DNA of 64,000 bases from Pseudaminobacter salicylatoxidans (GTDB lineage: Bacteria > Pseudomonadota > Alphaproteobacteria > Rhizobiales > Rhizobiaceae), in the NCBI RefSeq assembly GCF_003148475.1, contig NZ_QGGG01000011.1, positions 1 through 64,000 of the forward strand. The letters run 5' to 3'. Below, one piece after another: positions 27,366 to 36,703 of this stretch (positions within the stretch are counted from its first letter, which is position 1; each line of letters begins with the position of its first letter). Below the pieces are notes generated by a model. The model did no database searches. It was not told the origin of the DNA and worked only from the letters and a program-made list of their open reading frames with translations. A program made the translations under genes and the position numbers.

Positions 27366-28226
27366 TCAGGCGTCGGCGTCCTGCGTGGCGCGGAACTCAT
27401 TGGCCGGGTAGACGCCGAGAATACGCACCTCGCGCGAGAAGAAGCGCAGCTCCTCCAGAGCATTCTTGACGCTCTGGTCGTCGGGGTGGCCTTCCACATC
27501 GGCATAGAACTGCGTGGCGGTGAAGGCGCCGAGCTGGTAGCTCTCCAGCTTGGTCATGTTGACCCCGTTGGTGGCAAAGCCGCCCATGGCCTTGTAGAGC
27601 GCGGCCGGCACGTTGCGCACGCGAAAGACGAAGGTGCTGACCATCGGCACGCCGTCCTTACGCTCGGCCCACTGCCTGGTCTTGGACAAAACGACGAAAC
27701 GGGTGACGTTGTTTTCCGTGTCCTCGACGTCTTCCTCGATAATGTCGAGACCATAGAGGTCGGAGGCCAGGCGCGGCGCGAGCGCGGCCATCGACCGGTT
27801 CTGCATTTCGGCCACCAGCTTGGCCGCACCTGCCGTGTCACCGGCCACCATCGGCTTCCAGCCGTTCTTGCGGATATATTTACGGCACTGTCCCAGCGCA
27901 TGGATGTGGCTGTGGACGGTCTTGATCTCCTCGCGCTTCACGCCCGGCAGCACCATGAGCTGGAAGTGGATCGGCAGGAAATATTCACCCACGATGTGCA
28001 GCTTCGATTCCGGCAGGAGATGGTGGATGTCGGCAACGCGACCGGCGATCGTGTTCTCGATCGGGATCATGGCGAGATCGGCCTTGCCGGTCTCCACCGC
28101 ATTGAACGCATCCTCGAAGGTCGGGCAGGGCAACGGCTCCATGCCCGGATAGACATTGCGGCAGGCGGTGTCGGAATTCGCGCCCGGCTCGCCCTGGAAG
28201 GAAATGCGGTTGGTCTTTTCAGCCAT
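27366..28226 (-). CDS. pheA: prephenate dehydratase
   Basis: Converts prephenate to phenylpyruvate for phenylalanine synthesis. The 286 residues start with the catalytic domain (ISFQGEPGANS, then IPIENTIAGRV) and contain NNVTRFVVLSK with the conserved TRF catalytic motif. A C-terminal ACT domain (about 200-280, MVSTFVFRVRNVPAALYKAM, then KLESYQL) suggests phenylalanine feedback. It lacks a chorismate mutase domain. It begins two bases after kdsB, so the two are probably one operon, an order I recall from rhizobia. Confidence 0.96.
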   Translation of the reverse strand: MAEKTNRISFQGEPGANSDTACRNVYPGMEPLPCPTFEDAFNAVETGKADLAMIPIENTIAGRVADIHHLLPESKLHIVGEYFLPIHFQLMVLPGVKREEIKTVHSHIHALGQCRKYIRKNGWKPMVAGDTAGAAKLVAEMQNRSMAALAPRLASDLYGLDIIEEDVEDTENNVTRFVVLSKTRQWAERKDGVPMVSTFVFRVRNVPAALYKAMGGFATNGVNMTKLESYQLGAFTATQFYADVEGHPDDQSVKNALEELRFFSREVRILGVYPANEFRATQDADA

Positions 28227-28228
28227 GG

Positions 28229-28969
28229 TCAGGCCCTGTCTTGATTGGAAAGAATTTCGCGGGCGCGCTCAAGGTCTTCGGGCGTGTCCACGCCGAGAGG
28301 CACGGAGTTCACGATCTCGACGTCGATGCGCATGCCGGCCTCCAGCGCGCGAAGCTGCTCCAGCCGTTCACGCTTTTCGAGCGCAGAAGGCTTGAGCTTG
28401 ACGAAGCGTTCGAGGGCCGCGCGGCGATAGGCATAGAGCCCGATGTGATGATAAAGCGGCCCCTCGCCTGACGGCGCGGTGGCACGGGTAAAGTAAAGCG
28501 CGCGCAACCGGCTTTCCGCGAGCGGGGAACCGACGACCTTCACCACGTTCGGATCCGTCTTTTCCTCTTCGCGCGTAATCTCCACGCAGAGCGTGGCGAT
28601 ATCCACCTCGGGGTCTTCGAGGGGCTTGAGCACGGCGGCAATCGTTTCAGGCTCGATGGTGGGCAGGTCGCCCTGCACGTTGATGACGATTTCGACGTCA
28701 CCTTCCACATCGAGCGCCGTCAGCGCCTCGTAGATGCGGTCGGAACCCGATTCGTGATCGGTCCGCGTCATCACCGCCTCATGGCCATGCGCGCGCACGG
28801 CCTGGGCAATTCCGGCCGCGTCGGTGGCCACCACCACGCGGCCCAGCCCGCTCGCACGCGCACGGTCGGCGACCTGGACGATCATCGGGCGGCCGCAGAG
28901 GTCGGCAAGCGGCTTTCCGGGCAGGCGCGTGGCCCGCAAACGGGCGGGGATCAGGATGAGGTGCGACAT
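28229..28969 (-). CDS. kdsB: CMP-KDO synthetase
   Basis: 3-deoxy-manno-octulosonate cytidylyltransferase, which activates KDO with CTP for lipopolysaccharide core synthesis. The 246 residues show [18 protein letters not shown] at the N terminus, [21 protein letters not shown] and [16 protein letters not shown]. The enzyme is cytoplasmic. pheA follows immediately; the divergent cytochrome gene begins about 200 bases upstream. Confidence 0.96.
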   Translation of the reverse strand: MSHLILIPARLRATRLPGKPLADLCGRPMIVQVADRARASGLGRVVVATDAAGIAQAVRAHGHEAVMTRTDHESGSDRIYEALTALDVEGDVEIVINVQGDLPTIEPETIAAVLKPLEDPEVDIATLCVEITREEEKTDPNVVKVVGSPLAESRLRALYFTRATAPSGEGPLYHHIGLYAYRRAALERFVKLKPSALEKRERLEQLRALEAGMRIDVEIVNSVPLGVDTPEDLERAREILSNQDRA

Positions 28970-29173
28970 GAGGATTCCTCAAGGTCCGAGAAAACGACGG
29001 TGGAAAGTGGCAAAACGTCTCACTGGCTGCGCTCTTATAGGTGTTGCAACGGGCGAGCAAAAGACCTAGTTTCCGCCAAATTCTGCTGGCTCGGCCGGCA
29101 AAGGGATAATGCCGTCGGTTGCCTGGAAAGAGGGTTTTTCCGGGAAAAAGCCGATAAATGGAGCCAGGGGCGA

Positions 29174-29827
29174 ATGGACTCATTGGAATTCAACAAAATT
29201 GTCGGCGGCCTGCTGGGCACCGTTTTCGTAGTATTCTCCATCTCGCTGCTCTCTGACAGCATCTTCGCTTCGTCCGCTCCCGAAAAGCCGGGCTTCGCCA
29301 TCGAGGCGGCTGAGGCCGAGGCGTCCGCAGGCGGCGAGGCCGCGCCGGCCGCCAAGCCGATCGCCGAGCTGCTCGCCAGCGCCGACGCGAAGGCCGGCGA
29401 ATCCGTGTTCAAGAAGTGCCAGGCCTGCCACTCCGGCGAAAAGGGCGGCCCCAACAAGGTCGGTCCGGACCTGTGGGACATCGTGGATCGCCCGGTCGCC
29501 GAACATGGGGGCTTCTCCTACTCGGCCGGTATGAAGGATTTCTCCAAGGGCGGTGAAACTCTCTGGACCTACGACAACCTGGACCATTTCCTCACCTCGC
29601 CGAAGGGCTTCGTGAAGGGCACCGCGATGGGCTTTGCCGGCATCAAGAAAGATGACGAGCGTGCCAACCTGATCGCCTATCTGCGCACCCTGTCGGACAG
29701 CCCCAAGCCGCTGCCCGAGGCAGGCGCTGCCCCCGCCGCCCCGGCTGAAGGCGAAGCGCCGAAGGAAGGCGCGGCTCCCGAGGCGCCGGCCGAAGGTGGC
29801 GCAGCCCAGCCGGCACCGGCGCAGTAA
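29174..29827 (+). CDS. cycM: membrane-anchored cytochrome c (CycM type)
   Basis: Class I cytochrome c held in the inner membrane by an N-terminal helix (about 9-27), carrying electrons to a terminal oxidase from the periplasmic side. Haem attachment CQACH has C82, C85 and H86; the axial methionine is probably M152 in GTAMGFAG. The tail (about 180-217) is Pro/Ala/Glu-rich and low complexity. 217 residues matches CycM of rhizobia. AGGGG precedes ATG 29174, and a terminator follows. Confidence 0.93.
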   Translation: MDSLEFNKIVGGLLGTVFVVFSISLLSDSIFASSAPEKPGFAIEAAEAEASAGGEAAPAAKPIAELLASADAKAGESVFKKCQACHSGEKGGPNKVGPDLWDIVDRPVAEHGGFSYSAGMKDFSKGGETLWTYDNLDHFLTSPKGFVKGTAMGFAGIKKDDERANLIAYLRTLSDSPKPLPEAGAAPAAPAEGEAPKEGAAPEAPAEGGAAQPAPAQ

Positions 29828-29851
29828 CGAAATAATCATCGCCAGATCATG

Positions 29852-29879
29852 AAAAAGCCGGGTTCAGCCCGGCTTTTTT
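29852..29879 (+). terminator. rho-independent terminator of cycM
   Basis: AAAAAGCCGGG and its partner CCCGGCTTTTTT with a short loop form a strong stem ending in T6, 25 bases after the cycM stop. Confidence 0.9.
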
Positions 29880-29973
29880 GTTAGACTTTCCATCGGAACC
29901 GGCGGAAGCGCAGTGCGCAGCTTCCCTCACCTGTTCCGGGCGCTAGATTGGGCAACAGATTGCGAGGTTGGAT

Positions 29974-31854
29974 ATGCGGGCAGGGCTTGCGCGAATCATC
30001 GGTACAATCGGCATCGTGCCGGCCATGCTTGCGGCAAGCCTCCTCACCGCCTCCGCCGACGAATGGCGCACGTCTTCAACGCTCGGCGCCGAGTCGAGAT
30101 ACGGCAGCGATTTCCAGCGATACGATCACGTGAACCCCGACGCGCCCAAGGGCGGCACGCTGAATTCGGTCGCCAGCGGCACCTATGACAGCTTCAACCC
30201 CTATATCGTGCAGGGCGCTCCGGCGGCAGGCTTTGCAGAATTCGGCGGCGGCCTGCTCTATGAAACGCTGATGGAGCAATCGCTCGACGAGCCGGGCGTC
30301 AGCCATGCGATGATCGCCGAAGCCTTCAAATATCCGGATGACTTCTCCTCGGCCACCTATCGCCTGAACCCGAATGCCAAATGGCACGATGGCGAGCCGA
30401 TTACCGTCGACGACGTCATCTGGTCCTTCAACATGCTGAAGGCCAACAGCCCGCGCTACAATCGCTACTACGCCGATGTCATCGAAGCGGTGGCGGTGTC
30501 CGATCGCGAGGTCGAGTTCCGATTCGACCAGAAGGGCAACCGCGAGCTGCCCAAGATCATGGGCGATCTCGTGGTGCTACCCAGGCACTGGTGGGAGGGC
30601 ACCGACAAGAACGGCAAGAAGCGCGACATCACCCGGCCGACGCTGGAGGCCCCATTAGGGTCCGGCGCCTACAGGATCGAACGCTTCAAGCCGGGCTCGG
30701 AGATCGTCTGGGCGCGCGTGCCGGACCATTGGTCGGCCAATCTCGGCGTGAATGTCGGCCGCAACAATTTCGACCACAAGCGCTACACCTATATCCAGGA
30801 CGACAACGCCGCATGGCAGGCCTTCACCAAGGGCGGCTATCAGGACATACGGTCGGAAAACAGCTCGCGGCGCTGGATGACCGAATACAATTTCCCAGCC
30901 GTCAAGGCAGGCGATGTGCTGAAGAAGGAGTTCACGGCCACCGCCTTCGTGTTCATGCAGGGCTTTGCCCTCAACATGCGCCGGCCACAGTTCCAGGATC
31001 GCCGCGTGCGCGAGGCGCTGACCCTGGCCTTCGATTTCGAATCGATGAACCGCACGCTGTTCTACGGCCAGAACACCCGCACCTCCAGCTACTTCGTCGG
31101 AAGCGAGTTGGCGTCGAGCGGCCTGCCCACGGGCAAGGAACTGGAAATCCTCGAACCCTATAGGGACCAGTTGCCACCGGAGCTGTTCACCCGCGAATTC
31201 AAGCTGCCCGCCTACGACAACCCGCAGTCCGAACGGCAATATCTGCGCCAGGCGGTCGGGCTGTTCGCCGAAGCCGGCTGGAAGATCAGCAACGGCAAGA
31301 TGGTCAACGACAAGGGCGAGCAGTTCAGGATCGAATTTCTGGGCAGCGGACCGACTGACGAGGTGATCTCGAACTCCTTCGTCGGCACGCTGCGCAAGAT
31401 CGGCATCGCCGCCTCGCTGCGCATCGTGGACACCTCGCAATATATCAATCGCATCAACGACTTCGATTTCGACGCAACAACCACGATCCTCAACCAGTCC
31501 AACTCGCCCGGTAACGAGCAGCGCGATTTCTGGAGCTCCAAGGCCGCCGATACGCCCGGCTCGCGCAACCTGATGGGAATCAGGAACCCGGTCGTCGATG
31601 CGCTGGTCGAGCGCATCATCTATGCGACCGACCGCGACGATCTGGTTGCCGCCACCCATGCGCTCGACCGCGTGCTCCTGTGGAACTACTACACGATCCC
31701 GCAATGGCACCGGACCAAGCAGTGGATCGCCTACTGGAACAAGTTCGGCATGCCCGAAACGCAACCGGAATATACCGGCGCCGATACCGATTCCTGGTGG
31801 ATCGACCCGGAAAAGGAAAAAGCGCTGGCTGCAAAATACAAGGGCGCCAATTGA
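29974..31854 (+). CDS. peptide ABC transporter binding protein 1 (YejA-like, Sec-exported)
   Basis: Family 5 extracellular solute-binding protein, 626 residues, with a Sec signal peptide (about 1-28, ending in ASA). Family hallmarks include NPDAPKGGTLNSVASG, the central YRLNPNAKWHDGEPIT segment and PLGSGAYRIERFKPG. It should bind oligopeptides in the periplasm for the YejBEF permease encoded next. ATG 29974 has GAGG upstream. Its stop shares a base with the start of the second binding protein (TGATG), so the two are translationally coupled. Confidence 0.93.
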   Translation: MRAGLARIIGTIGIVPAMLAASLLTASADEWRTSSTLGAESRYGSDFQRYDHVNPDAPKGGTLNSVASGTYDSFNPYIVQGAPAAGFAEFGGGLLYETLMEQSLDEPGVSHAMIAEAFKYPDDFSSATYRLNPNAKWHDGEPITVDDVIWSFNMLKANSPRYNRYYADVIEAVAVSDREVEFRFDQKGNRELPKIMGDLVVLPRHWWEGTDKNGKKRDITRPTLEAPLGSGAYRIERFKPGSEIVWARVPDHWSANLGVNVGRNNFDHKRYTYIQDDNAAWQAFTKGGYQDIRSENSSRRWMTEYNFPAVKAGDVLKKEFTATAFVFMQGFALNMRRPQFQDRRVREALTLAFDFESMNRTLFYGQNTRTSSYFVGSELASSGLPTGKELEILEPYRDQLPPELFTREFKLPAYDNPQSERQYLRQAVGLFAEAGWKISNGKMVNDKGEQFRIEFLGSGPTDEVISNSFVGTLRKIGIAASLRIVDTSQYINRINDFDFDATTTILNQSNSPGNEQRDFWSSKAADTPGSRNLMGIRNPVVDALVERIIYATDRDDLVAATHALDRVLLWNYYTIPQWHRTKQWIAYWNKFGMPETQPEYTGADTDSWWIDPEKEKALAAKYKGAN

Positions 31855-33716
31855 TGGGTCCCGTTCTTTCGCGGCGCGATTTCCTCGCATTCGGCGCGGC
31901 TGCGGCACTTCTGCCCGATCTCGCCTCTGCCGCTTCCCCGACGGGCGCGAAACTGCACGGCCTGTCGGCCTTCGGCGACCTGAAATATCCAGCCGACTTC
32001 ACGCATTTCGACTATGTCAATGCCGATGCGCCCAAGGGCGGAACCTTCATCTTCTCGCCGCCCAACTGGGTCTTCAACCAGAACCCGCTGACCTTCAATA
32101 CGCTGAACACTTTCGTGGCCAGGAGCGACGCGCCGCCACGCATGGAAATGTGCTTCGATTCGCTGATGGCGAGTGCGCTGGACGAGCCGGACGCGCTCTA
32201 TGGGCTGATCGCCGAAGGCGTCACCATCTCGGACGACCGCAACAGCTTCGAGTTCTCGTTACGACCTGAAGCCCGCTTCCATGACGGTTCGCCGCTGACT
32301 GCGGAAGACGTCGCCCATTCCTTCAAACTGTACAAGCAAGACGGCCATCCCAGCCTGCTGTTGCCGCTCAGCCAGATGACCGAGGCGGTGGCTGTCGATC
32401 CGCATACCTTCCGCCTGACCTTTTCAGGCAGGCAGCCGGCGCGCACCATCCTCGGGGTGGCCGGTTTTCCAATCGTATCGAAGGCCTATTTCGAGGCCAA
32501 TCCCTTCACCAGCGCCAATATGAAGCCGCCGCTCGGCTCCGGTCCGTACAAGGTAGGTCGTGTCGTGCCTGGCCAGACCATCGAGTATGAGCGCGTCGAG
32601 GACTATTGGGCACGCGACCTGCCCGTCAATCGCGGGCTCTACAATTTCGACCGCATCCGCATCGAGTTCTACCGCGACCGGCAGGCCGGCTTCGAAGCCT
32701 TCAAGAAAGGCGACGTGCTCTATCGGCAGGAATTTACTGCCCGCGTCTGGGCGACCGGCTACGACTTTCCCGCGCTGAAGGAAGGCAAGGTCGTCAAGCG
32801 CGAGTTCCCCGCCGAGAAACGTCCTTCGATGCAGTCCACCGCCATCAATGAGCGGCGCGAACGTTTTCGCGATCCACGCGTGCGCAAGGCGATTGCCATG
32901 TGCTTCGACTTCGAGTGGACGCGTCGCAACCTGTTCTACGGTTCCTACGAGCGTGCGCAGTCCTGCTTCGAGCGCTCGGACTACCGGGCGGACGGACTGC
33001 CCTCGCCGGCGGAACTGGCGCTGCTGGAACCGCTGCGCGGCAAGATCCCCGACGAAGCCTTCGGCGAGGCCGTCATCCAGCCTGTTTCGGACGGCACGGG
33101 CCGGGACCGCAAGCTGCTGGGGGCGGCGTTGAAACTGCTCGGCGAAGCCGGCTGGAAGCGCGCGGGGCAGTTCGTGCAGAACGGCAAGGGCGAGAGACTG
33201 ACGGTGGAACTGCTTGTCGATGACCAGGACTGGATTCGCATCCATTCGCCCTGGGTCGAGAATATGAAGGCCATCGGCATCGATGCCTCGATCCGGGTCG
33301 TGGATTCGGCGCAGTACACCAACCGCAAGCTCGAATTCGACTTCGACCTGGTGACCATGGCCCAGTCCTTCACCGCAACGCCGACCCGCGACGAGATCGA
33401 AGCGACGTTCCATTCACGCGCGGCCACCCTGTCCGGCTCGAGCAACCTGGCCGGCATCGCCGATCCCGCCATCGACGCGCTTGTGGAGGCTGCCGGAAGG
33501 GCGGAAAGCCGTGAGGACCTGATCACGGCGCTGCGTGCGCTGGACCGGGTCTTGCGCGCGCGTCTCGACTGGATTCCAAATTGGTATCTTCCGAATCACC
33601 GGGCGGCGTTCTGGGATATGTTCGGCTTCAAGGAACCCAAACCCGACTTCGGCTTCCCGGTCGAAGCCATGTGGTGGTTTGACAAGGACAAGGCGGCAGC
33701 GATTGGCAAGGCTTAG
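31854..33716 (+). CDS. peptide ABC transporter binding protein 2 (YejA-like, Tat-exported)
   Basis: Second family 5 binding protein, 620 residues, homologous to its neighbour (NADAPKGGTFIFSP, SLRPEARFHDGSPLT, PPLGSGPYKVGRVVPG). Unlike the first it carries a twin-arginine signal (SRRDFLAFGAAAALLP), so it is likely exported folded. Two binding proteins for one permease could widen the peptide range. Related Yej systems import oligopeptides and microcin C-like compounds; the true ligand is not visible. Confidence 0.92.
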   Translation: MGPVLSRRDFLAFGAAAALLPDLASAASPTGAKLHGLSAFGDLKYPADFTHFDYVNADAPKGGTFIFSPPNWVFNQNPLTFNTLNTFVARSDAPPRMEMCFDSLMASALDEPDALYGLIAEGVTISDDRNSFEFSLRPEARFHDGSPLTAEDVAHSFKLYKQDGHPSLLLPLSQMTEAVAVDPHTFRLTFSGRQPARTILGVAGFPIVSKAYFEANPFTSANMKPPLGSGPYKVGRVVPGQTIEYERVEDYWARDLPVNRGLYNFDRIRIEFYRDRQAGFEAFKKGDVLYRQEFTARVWATGYDFPALKEGKVVKREFPAEKRPSMQSTAINERRERFRDPRVRKAIAMCFDFEWTRRNLFYGSYERAQSCFERSDYRADGLPSPAELALLEPLRGKIPDEAFGEAVIQPVSDGTGRDRKLLGAALKLLGEAGWKRAGQFVQNGKGERLTVELLVDDQDWIRIHSPWVENMKAIGIDASIRVVDSAQYTNRKLEFDFDLVTMAQSFTATPTRDEIEATFHSRAATLSGSSNLAGIADPAIDALVEAAGRAESREDLITALRALDRVLRARLDWIPNWYLPNHRAAFWDMFGFKEPKPDFGFPVEAMWWFDKDKAAAIGKA

Positions 33717-33782
33717 ACTTCCACTCCAGGCAAGGGATGGCTCTTGGCATTACCCCCGCCTGTCATTGGCGAGGCCTGCCTG

Positions 33783-34883
33783 ATGGGTGCCTATATCCTG
33801 CGCCGCATCCTTTTGATGATCCCGACCCTGTTCGGCGTCATGGCGATCTCCTTTGCCGTCGTGCAGTTCGCGCCGGGCGGACCGGTGGAGCAGGTGATCG
33901 CCAAGCTGACCGGGCAGGGCGGCGACGCGACCGAACGCATTTCCGGTGGCGGCGGCGAACCCGGCATGACCAATTTCGATGCCGGCGGCATCGCCTCGTC
34001 CAAATATCGCGGGGCGCAGGGGCTCGACCCCGAATTCATCGCCAAGCTGGAAAAGCAGTTCGGCTTCGACAAGCCGCCGCTCGAACGCTTCTTCATGATG
34101 CTGTGGGACTATGCCCGCTTCGACTTCGGCCAGAGCTATTTCCGCGACATCAGCGTGCTCGACCTGATCCTCGAAAAGATGCCCGTGTCGATCTCCATCG
34201 GCCTGTGGGTGACGCTGCTGTCCTATCTGATCTCGATCCCGCTCGGCATCCGCAAGGCGGTGAAGGACGGCTCCTCCTTCGACACCTGGACCAGCGCGAT
34301 CGTCATCATCGGCTATGCCATTCCCGGCTTCCTGTTCGCCATCCTTCTGATGGTGCTGTTTGCCGGCGGTTCCTTCTTCGACTGGTTCCCGCTGCGCGGC
34401 CTCACCTCCGACAATTGGGAGCAACTGTCGTGGCCGGCGCGCATCCTCGACTATTTCTGGCACATCACGCTACCACTGACGGCGCTGGTGCTGTCGGCCT
34501 TCGCCACCACGACGCTGCTGACGAAAAATTCCTTCCTCGATGAAATCCGCAAGCAATATGTGGTCACGGCCCGCGCCAAGGGCCTGTCGGAACGCAGGGT
34601 GCTCTACGGGCACGTCTTCCGCAATGCCATGCTGATCGTGATCGCCGGCTTTCCCGGCGCCTTCATCTCGGCCTTCTTCACCGGCTCGCTGCTGATCGAG
34701 AACATCTTCTCGCTTGATGGGCTGGGGCTGCTTGGCTACAAGTCCATTCTCGACCGCGATTATCCGGTGGTGTTCGCCAATCTCTACATCTTCTCGCTCA
34801 TCGGCCTCATCGTCAGCCTGATCTCCGACCTCACCTACACATGGATCGATCCGCGCATCGACTTCGAGCGGAGGGATGTGTGA
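33783..34883 (+). CDS. yejB: peptide ABC transporter permease (YejB-like)
   Basis: Inner-membrane permease of 366 residues of the DppB/OppB type. The N-terminal [20 protein letters not shown] is characteristic, and a YejB-type periplasmic insert (about 45-105) separates helix 1 from the rest. The EAA-like loop for ATPase contact is near [20 protein letters not shown]. Start 33783 follows GAGG and matches the family N terminus. The stop overlaps the next start. Confidence 0.93.
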   Translation: MGAYILRRILLMIPTLFGVMAISFAVVQFAPGGPVEQVIAKLTGQGGDATERISGGGGEPGMTNFDAGGIASSKYRGAQGLDPEFIAKLEKQFGFDKPPLERFFMMLWDYARFDFGQSYFRDISVLDLILEKMPVSISIGLWVTLLSYLISIPLGIRKAVKDGSSFDTWTSAIVIIGYAIPGFLFAILLMVLFAGGSFFDWFPLRGLTSDNWEQLSWPARILDYFWHITLPLTALVLSAFATTTLLTKNSFLDEIRKQYVVTARAKGLSERRVLYGHVFRNAMLIVIAGFPGAFISAFFTGSLLIENIFSLDGLGLLGYKSILDRDYPVVFANLYIFSLIGLIVSLISDLTYTWIDPRIDFERRDV

Positions 34884-36019
34884 TGACGACCGTGGAGGAC
34901 GTGACAGGCGCACGCAGCAGACGCCCCCGGCTGTCGCCGCTCAACCAGCGGCGCTGGGCCAGCTTCAAGGCCAACCGGCGCGGCTACTGGTCGCTCTGGA
35001 TATTCATGGTCCTGTTCGTGCTGTCGCTGTTTGCCGAATTCATCGCCAACGACCGGCCGCTGATCGCCTCCTACAAGGGCGAAATCCTGTTTCCGGTCCT
35101 GATCGACTATCCGGAAGAGAAGTTCGGCGGCTTCTACGCGGTGACCGACTATCGCGATCCCGCGATCAGCGACGAGATAAAGGCGCATGGCTGGCTGATC
35201 TGGCCGCCGATCCGCTACAGCTACAACACGGTCAACAACGAGATTCCGGAAGCTGCTCCCGCCAAGCCTTCCTGGCTGTATTCCAAGGAGGTGCGTTGCC
35301 AGCGCTACCCGCAGGGCGTGAATGACGAGAACTGCACGCCCGGCAACTGGAACTGGCTGGGCACGGACGACCAGACACGCGACGTGCTGGCGCGCGTCAT
35401 CTACGGGTTCCGCATCTCGGTGCTGTTCGGCCTGATCCTGACGGCCGGCTCGGCGCTTGTCGGCGTGACCGCCGGCGCCATACAGGGCTATTTCGGCGGC
35501 TGGACCGACCTGCTGTTCCAGCGTTTCATCGAAATCTGGTCGGCCATTCCGGTGCTCTACCTGCTGCTCATCATCTCGGCCATTCTGCCGCCGGGCTTCT
35601 TCATCCTGCTCGGCATCATGCTGCTGTTTTCCTGGGTGGCTTTCGTGGGCGTGGTGCGCGCCGAATTCCTGCGCGCGCGCAATTTCGAGTATGTGAATGC
35701 CGCGCGCGCGCTCGGCGTACCCAACCGCACGATCATGATCCGCCACCTGCTGCCCAACGCCATGGTGGCGACGCTGACCTTCCTGCCCTTCATCCTCAAC
35801 GGCTCGATCACGACGCTGACATCGCTCGATTTTCTCGGCTTCGGCCTGCCTCCCGGCTCGCCCTCGCTCGGTGAACTGCTGAAGCAGGGGCAGCGCAACC
35901 TGAACGCCCCCTGGCTCGGCTTTTCAGGCTTCCTCGTAATTTCGATCATGCTGTCGCTGCTGATCTTCATCGGCGAGGCCACCCGTGACGCCTTCGATCC
36001 GCGGAAGACATTCCGATGA
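34883..36019 (+). CDS. yejE: peptide ABC transporter permease (YejE-like)
   Basis: Second permease, 378 residues, OppC/DppC type, with the N-terminal LSPLNQRRWASFKANRRGYW and a large periplasmic loop (about 60-150) typical of YejE. The membrane core has YVNAARALGVPNRTIMIRHL as ATPase contact loop. ATG 34883 overlaps the yejB stop. Its own stop at 36017-36019 forms an ATGA overlap with a short 20-codon frame, perhaps the old yejF start before the toxin-antitoxin pair arrived. Confidence 0.93.
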   Translation: MTTVEDVTGARSRRPRLSPLNQRRWASFKANRRGYWSLWIFMVLFVLSLFAEFIANDRPLIASYKGEILFPVLIDYPEEKFGGFYAVTDYRDPAISDEIKAHGWLIWPPIRYSYNTVNNEIPEAAPAKPSWLYSKEVRCQRYPQGVNDENCTPGNWNWLGTDDQTRDVLARVIYGFRISVLFGLILTAGSALVGVTAGAIQGYFGGWTDLLFQRFIEIWSAIPVLYLLLIISAILPPGFFILLGIMLLFSWVAFVGVVRAEFLRARNFEYVNAARALGVPNRTIMIRHLLPNAMVATLTFLPFILNGSITTLTSLDFLGFGLPPGSPSLGELLKQGQRNLNAPWLGFSGFLVISIMLSLLIFIGEATRDAFDPRKTFR

Positions 36020-36030
36020 GCGGTTGGAGA

Positions 36031-36039
36031 TGGTATAAT
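36031..36039 (+). promoter_or_regulatory. extended -10 promoter element before vapB
   Basis: TGG-TATAAT (36031-36039) is a perfect -10 hexamer with an extended TGn, 30 bases before the antitoxin start. The -35 region at 36011-36016 (TTCCGA) is weak. This could give the toxin-antitoxin pair, and possibly yejF, its own promoter inside the yej operon. Confidence 0.5.
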
Positions 36040-36068
36040 CCTGCCGGATTTCTACCATGGAGACCGGC

Positions 36069-36317
36069 ATGGGCATGAATATCAAGAACGAGCGGGTGGA
36101 GAGGCTGGCACGGGACCTCGCCCGGGAAACCGGTGAGACCCTGACTACGGCCATCGAGCGCGCGCTGGAAGACAGGCTGGAGAGGCTCGCACGGCACAAG
36201 GAGCGGGAGTGGCGATATCAGCGGATCAAGGAGATCGTCTCGCGCCTTCCGCCGACACCGCCCGGCATAACGAGCGACCATTCCGATCTCTATGACGACG
36301 ATGGGCTTCCGGCATGA
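36069..36317 (+). CDS. vapB: VapB-like type II antitoxin
   Basis: An 82-residue antitoxin of the Psk/VapB transcription factor type: MGMNIKNERVERLARDLA, then TGETLTTAIERALEDRLER form the ribbon-helix-helix-like DNA-binding part, and a Pro/Asp-rich tail (SRLPPTPPGITSD) likely wraps the toxin. GGAG lies six bases before ATG 36069; other ATGs at 36057 and 36075 are possible. It overlaps vapC by four bases. Such pairs normally repress their own promoter as a complex. Confidence 0.85.
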   Translation: MGMNIKNERVERLARDLARETGETLTTAIERALEDRLERLARHKEREWRYQRIKEIVSRLPPTPPGITSDHSDLYDDDGLPA

Positions 36318-36703
36318 TTGTCGACGCCTCCGCCCTGCTGGCCATTGTCCTCGGAGAAGAGGACGGAGACTCATATAGCCGCGCGATCGCCGATGAGCTC
36401 GACGATATCTTCATCTCGCCGATTAATTTCGTGGAGGCCGCGATAAGGGCTGACAAGAAAGGTCCCGAGACCGGGGAGGCGCTGGACGAAATCATGCGGG
36501 TAGGAGCGATAAAGCTCGCACAGATTACACGGACCCAGGCGCAAATTGCCCGCGAAGCCTACCAACGGTTCGGCAAGGGCAATCATCCGGCAAGGCTCAA
36601 CCTCGGCGACTGCTTCGCATATGCACTCGCCAAGGCGCGAAGCGAAAAGCTCCTCTTCAAGGGCGACGATTTCCGCAAGACCGATATCGAGGCCGCCCTT
36701 TGA
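36314..36703 (+). CDS. vapC: VapC-like PIN-domain ribonuclease toxin
   Basis: A 129-residue PIN-domain toxin that should cut a specific RNA when freed from VapB. The acidic active-site set is complete: D4 (MIVDASALLA), E41 (NFVEAAI), D99 (LNLGDCFAYALAK) and D118 (LLFKGDDF), so it appears intact. Start overlaps vapB (ATGA) and stop overlaps the proposed TTG start of yejF. The pair sits inside the peptide transporter operon, which is unusual. Confidence 0.9.
   Translation: MIVDASALLAIVLGEEDGDSYSRAIADELDDIFISPINFVEAAIRADKKGPETGEALDEIMRVGAIKLAQITRTQAQIAREAYQRFGKGNHPARLNLGDCFAYALAKARSEKLLFKGDDFRKTDIEAAL

Noticed and set aside
36076-36703. vapBC as a decayed module
   Set aside because: All four acidic PIN residues and the antitoxin DNA-binding part are present, and the overlaps are intact, so it appears functional.
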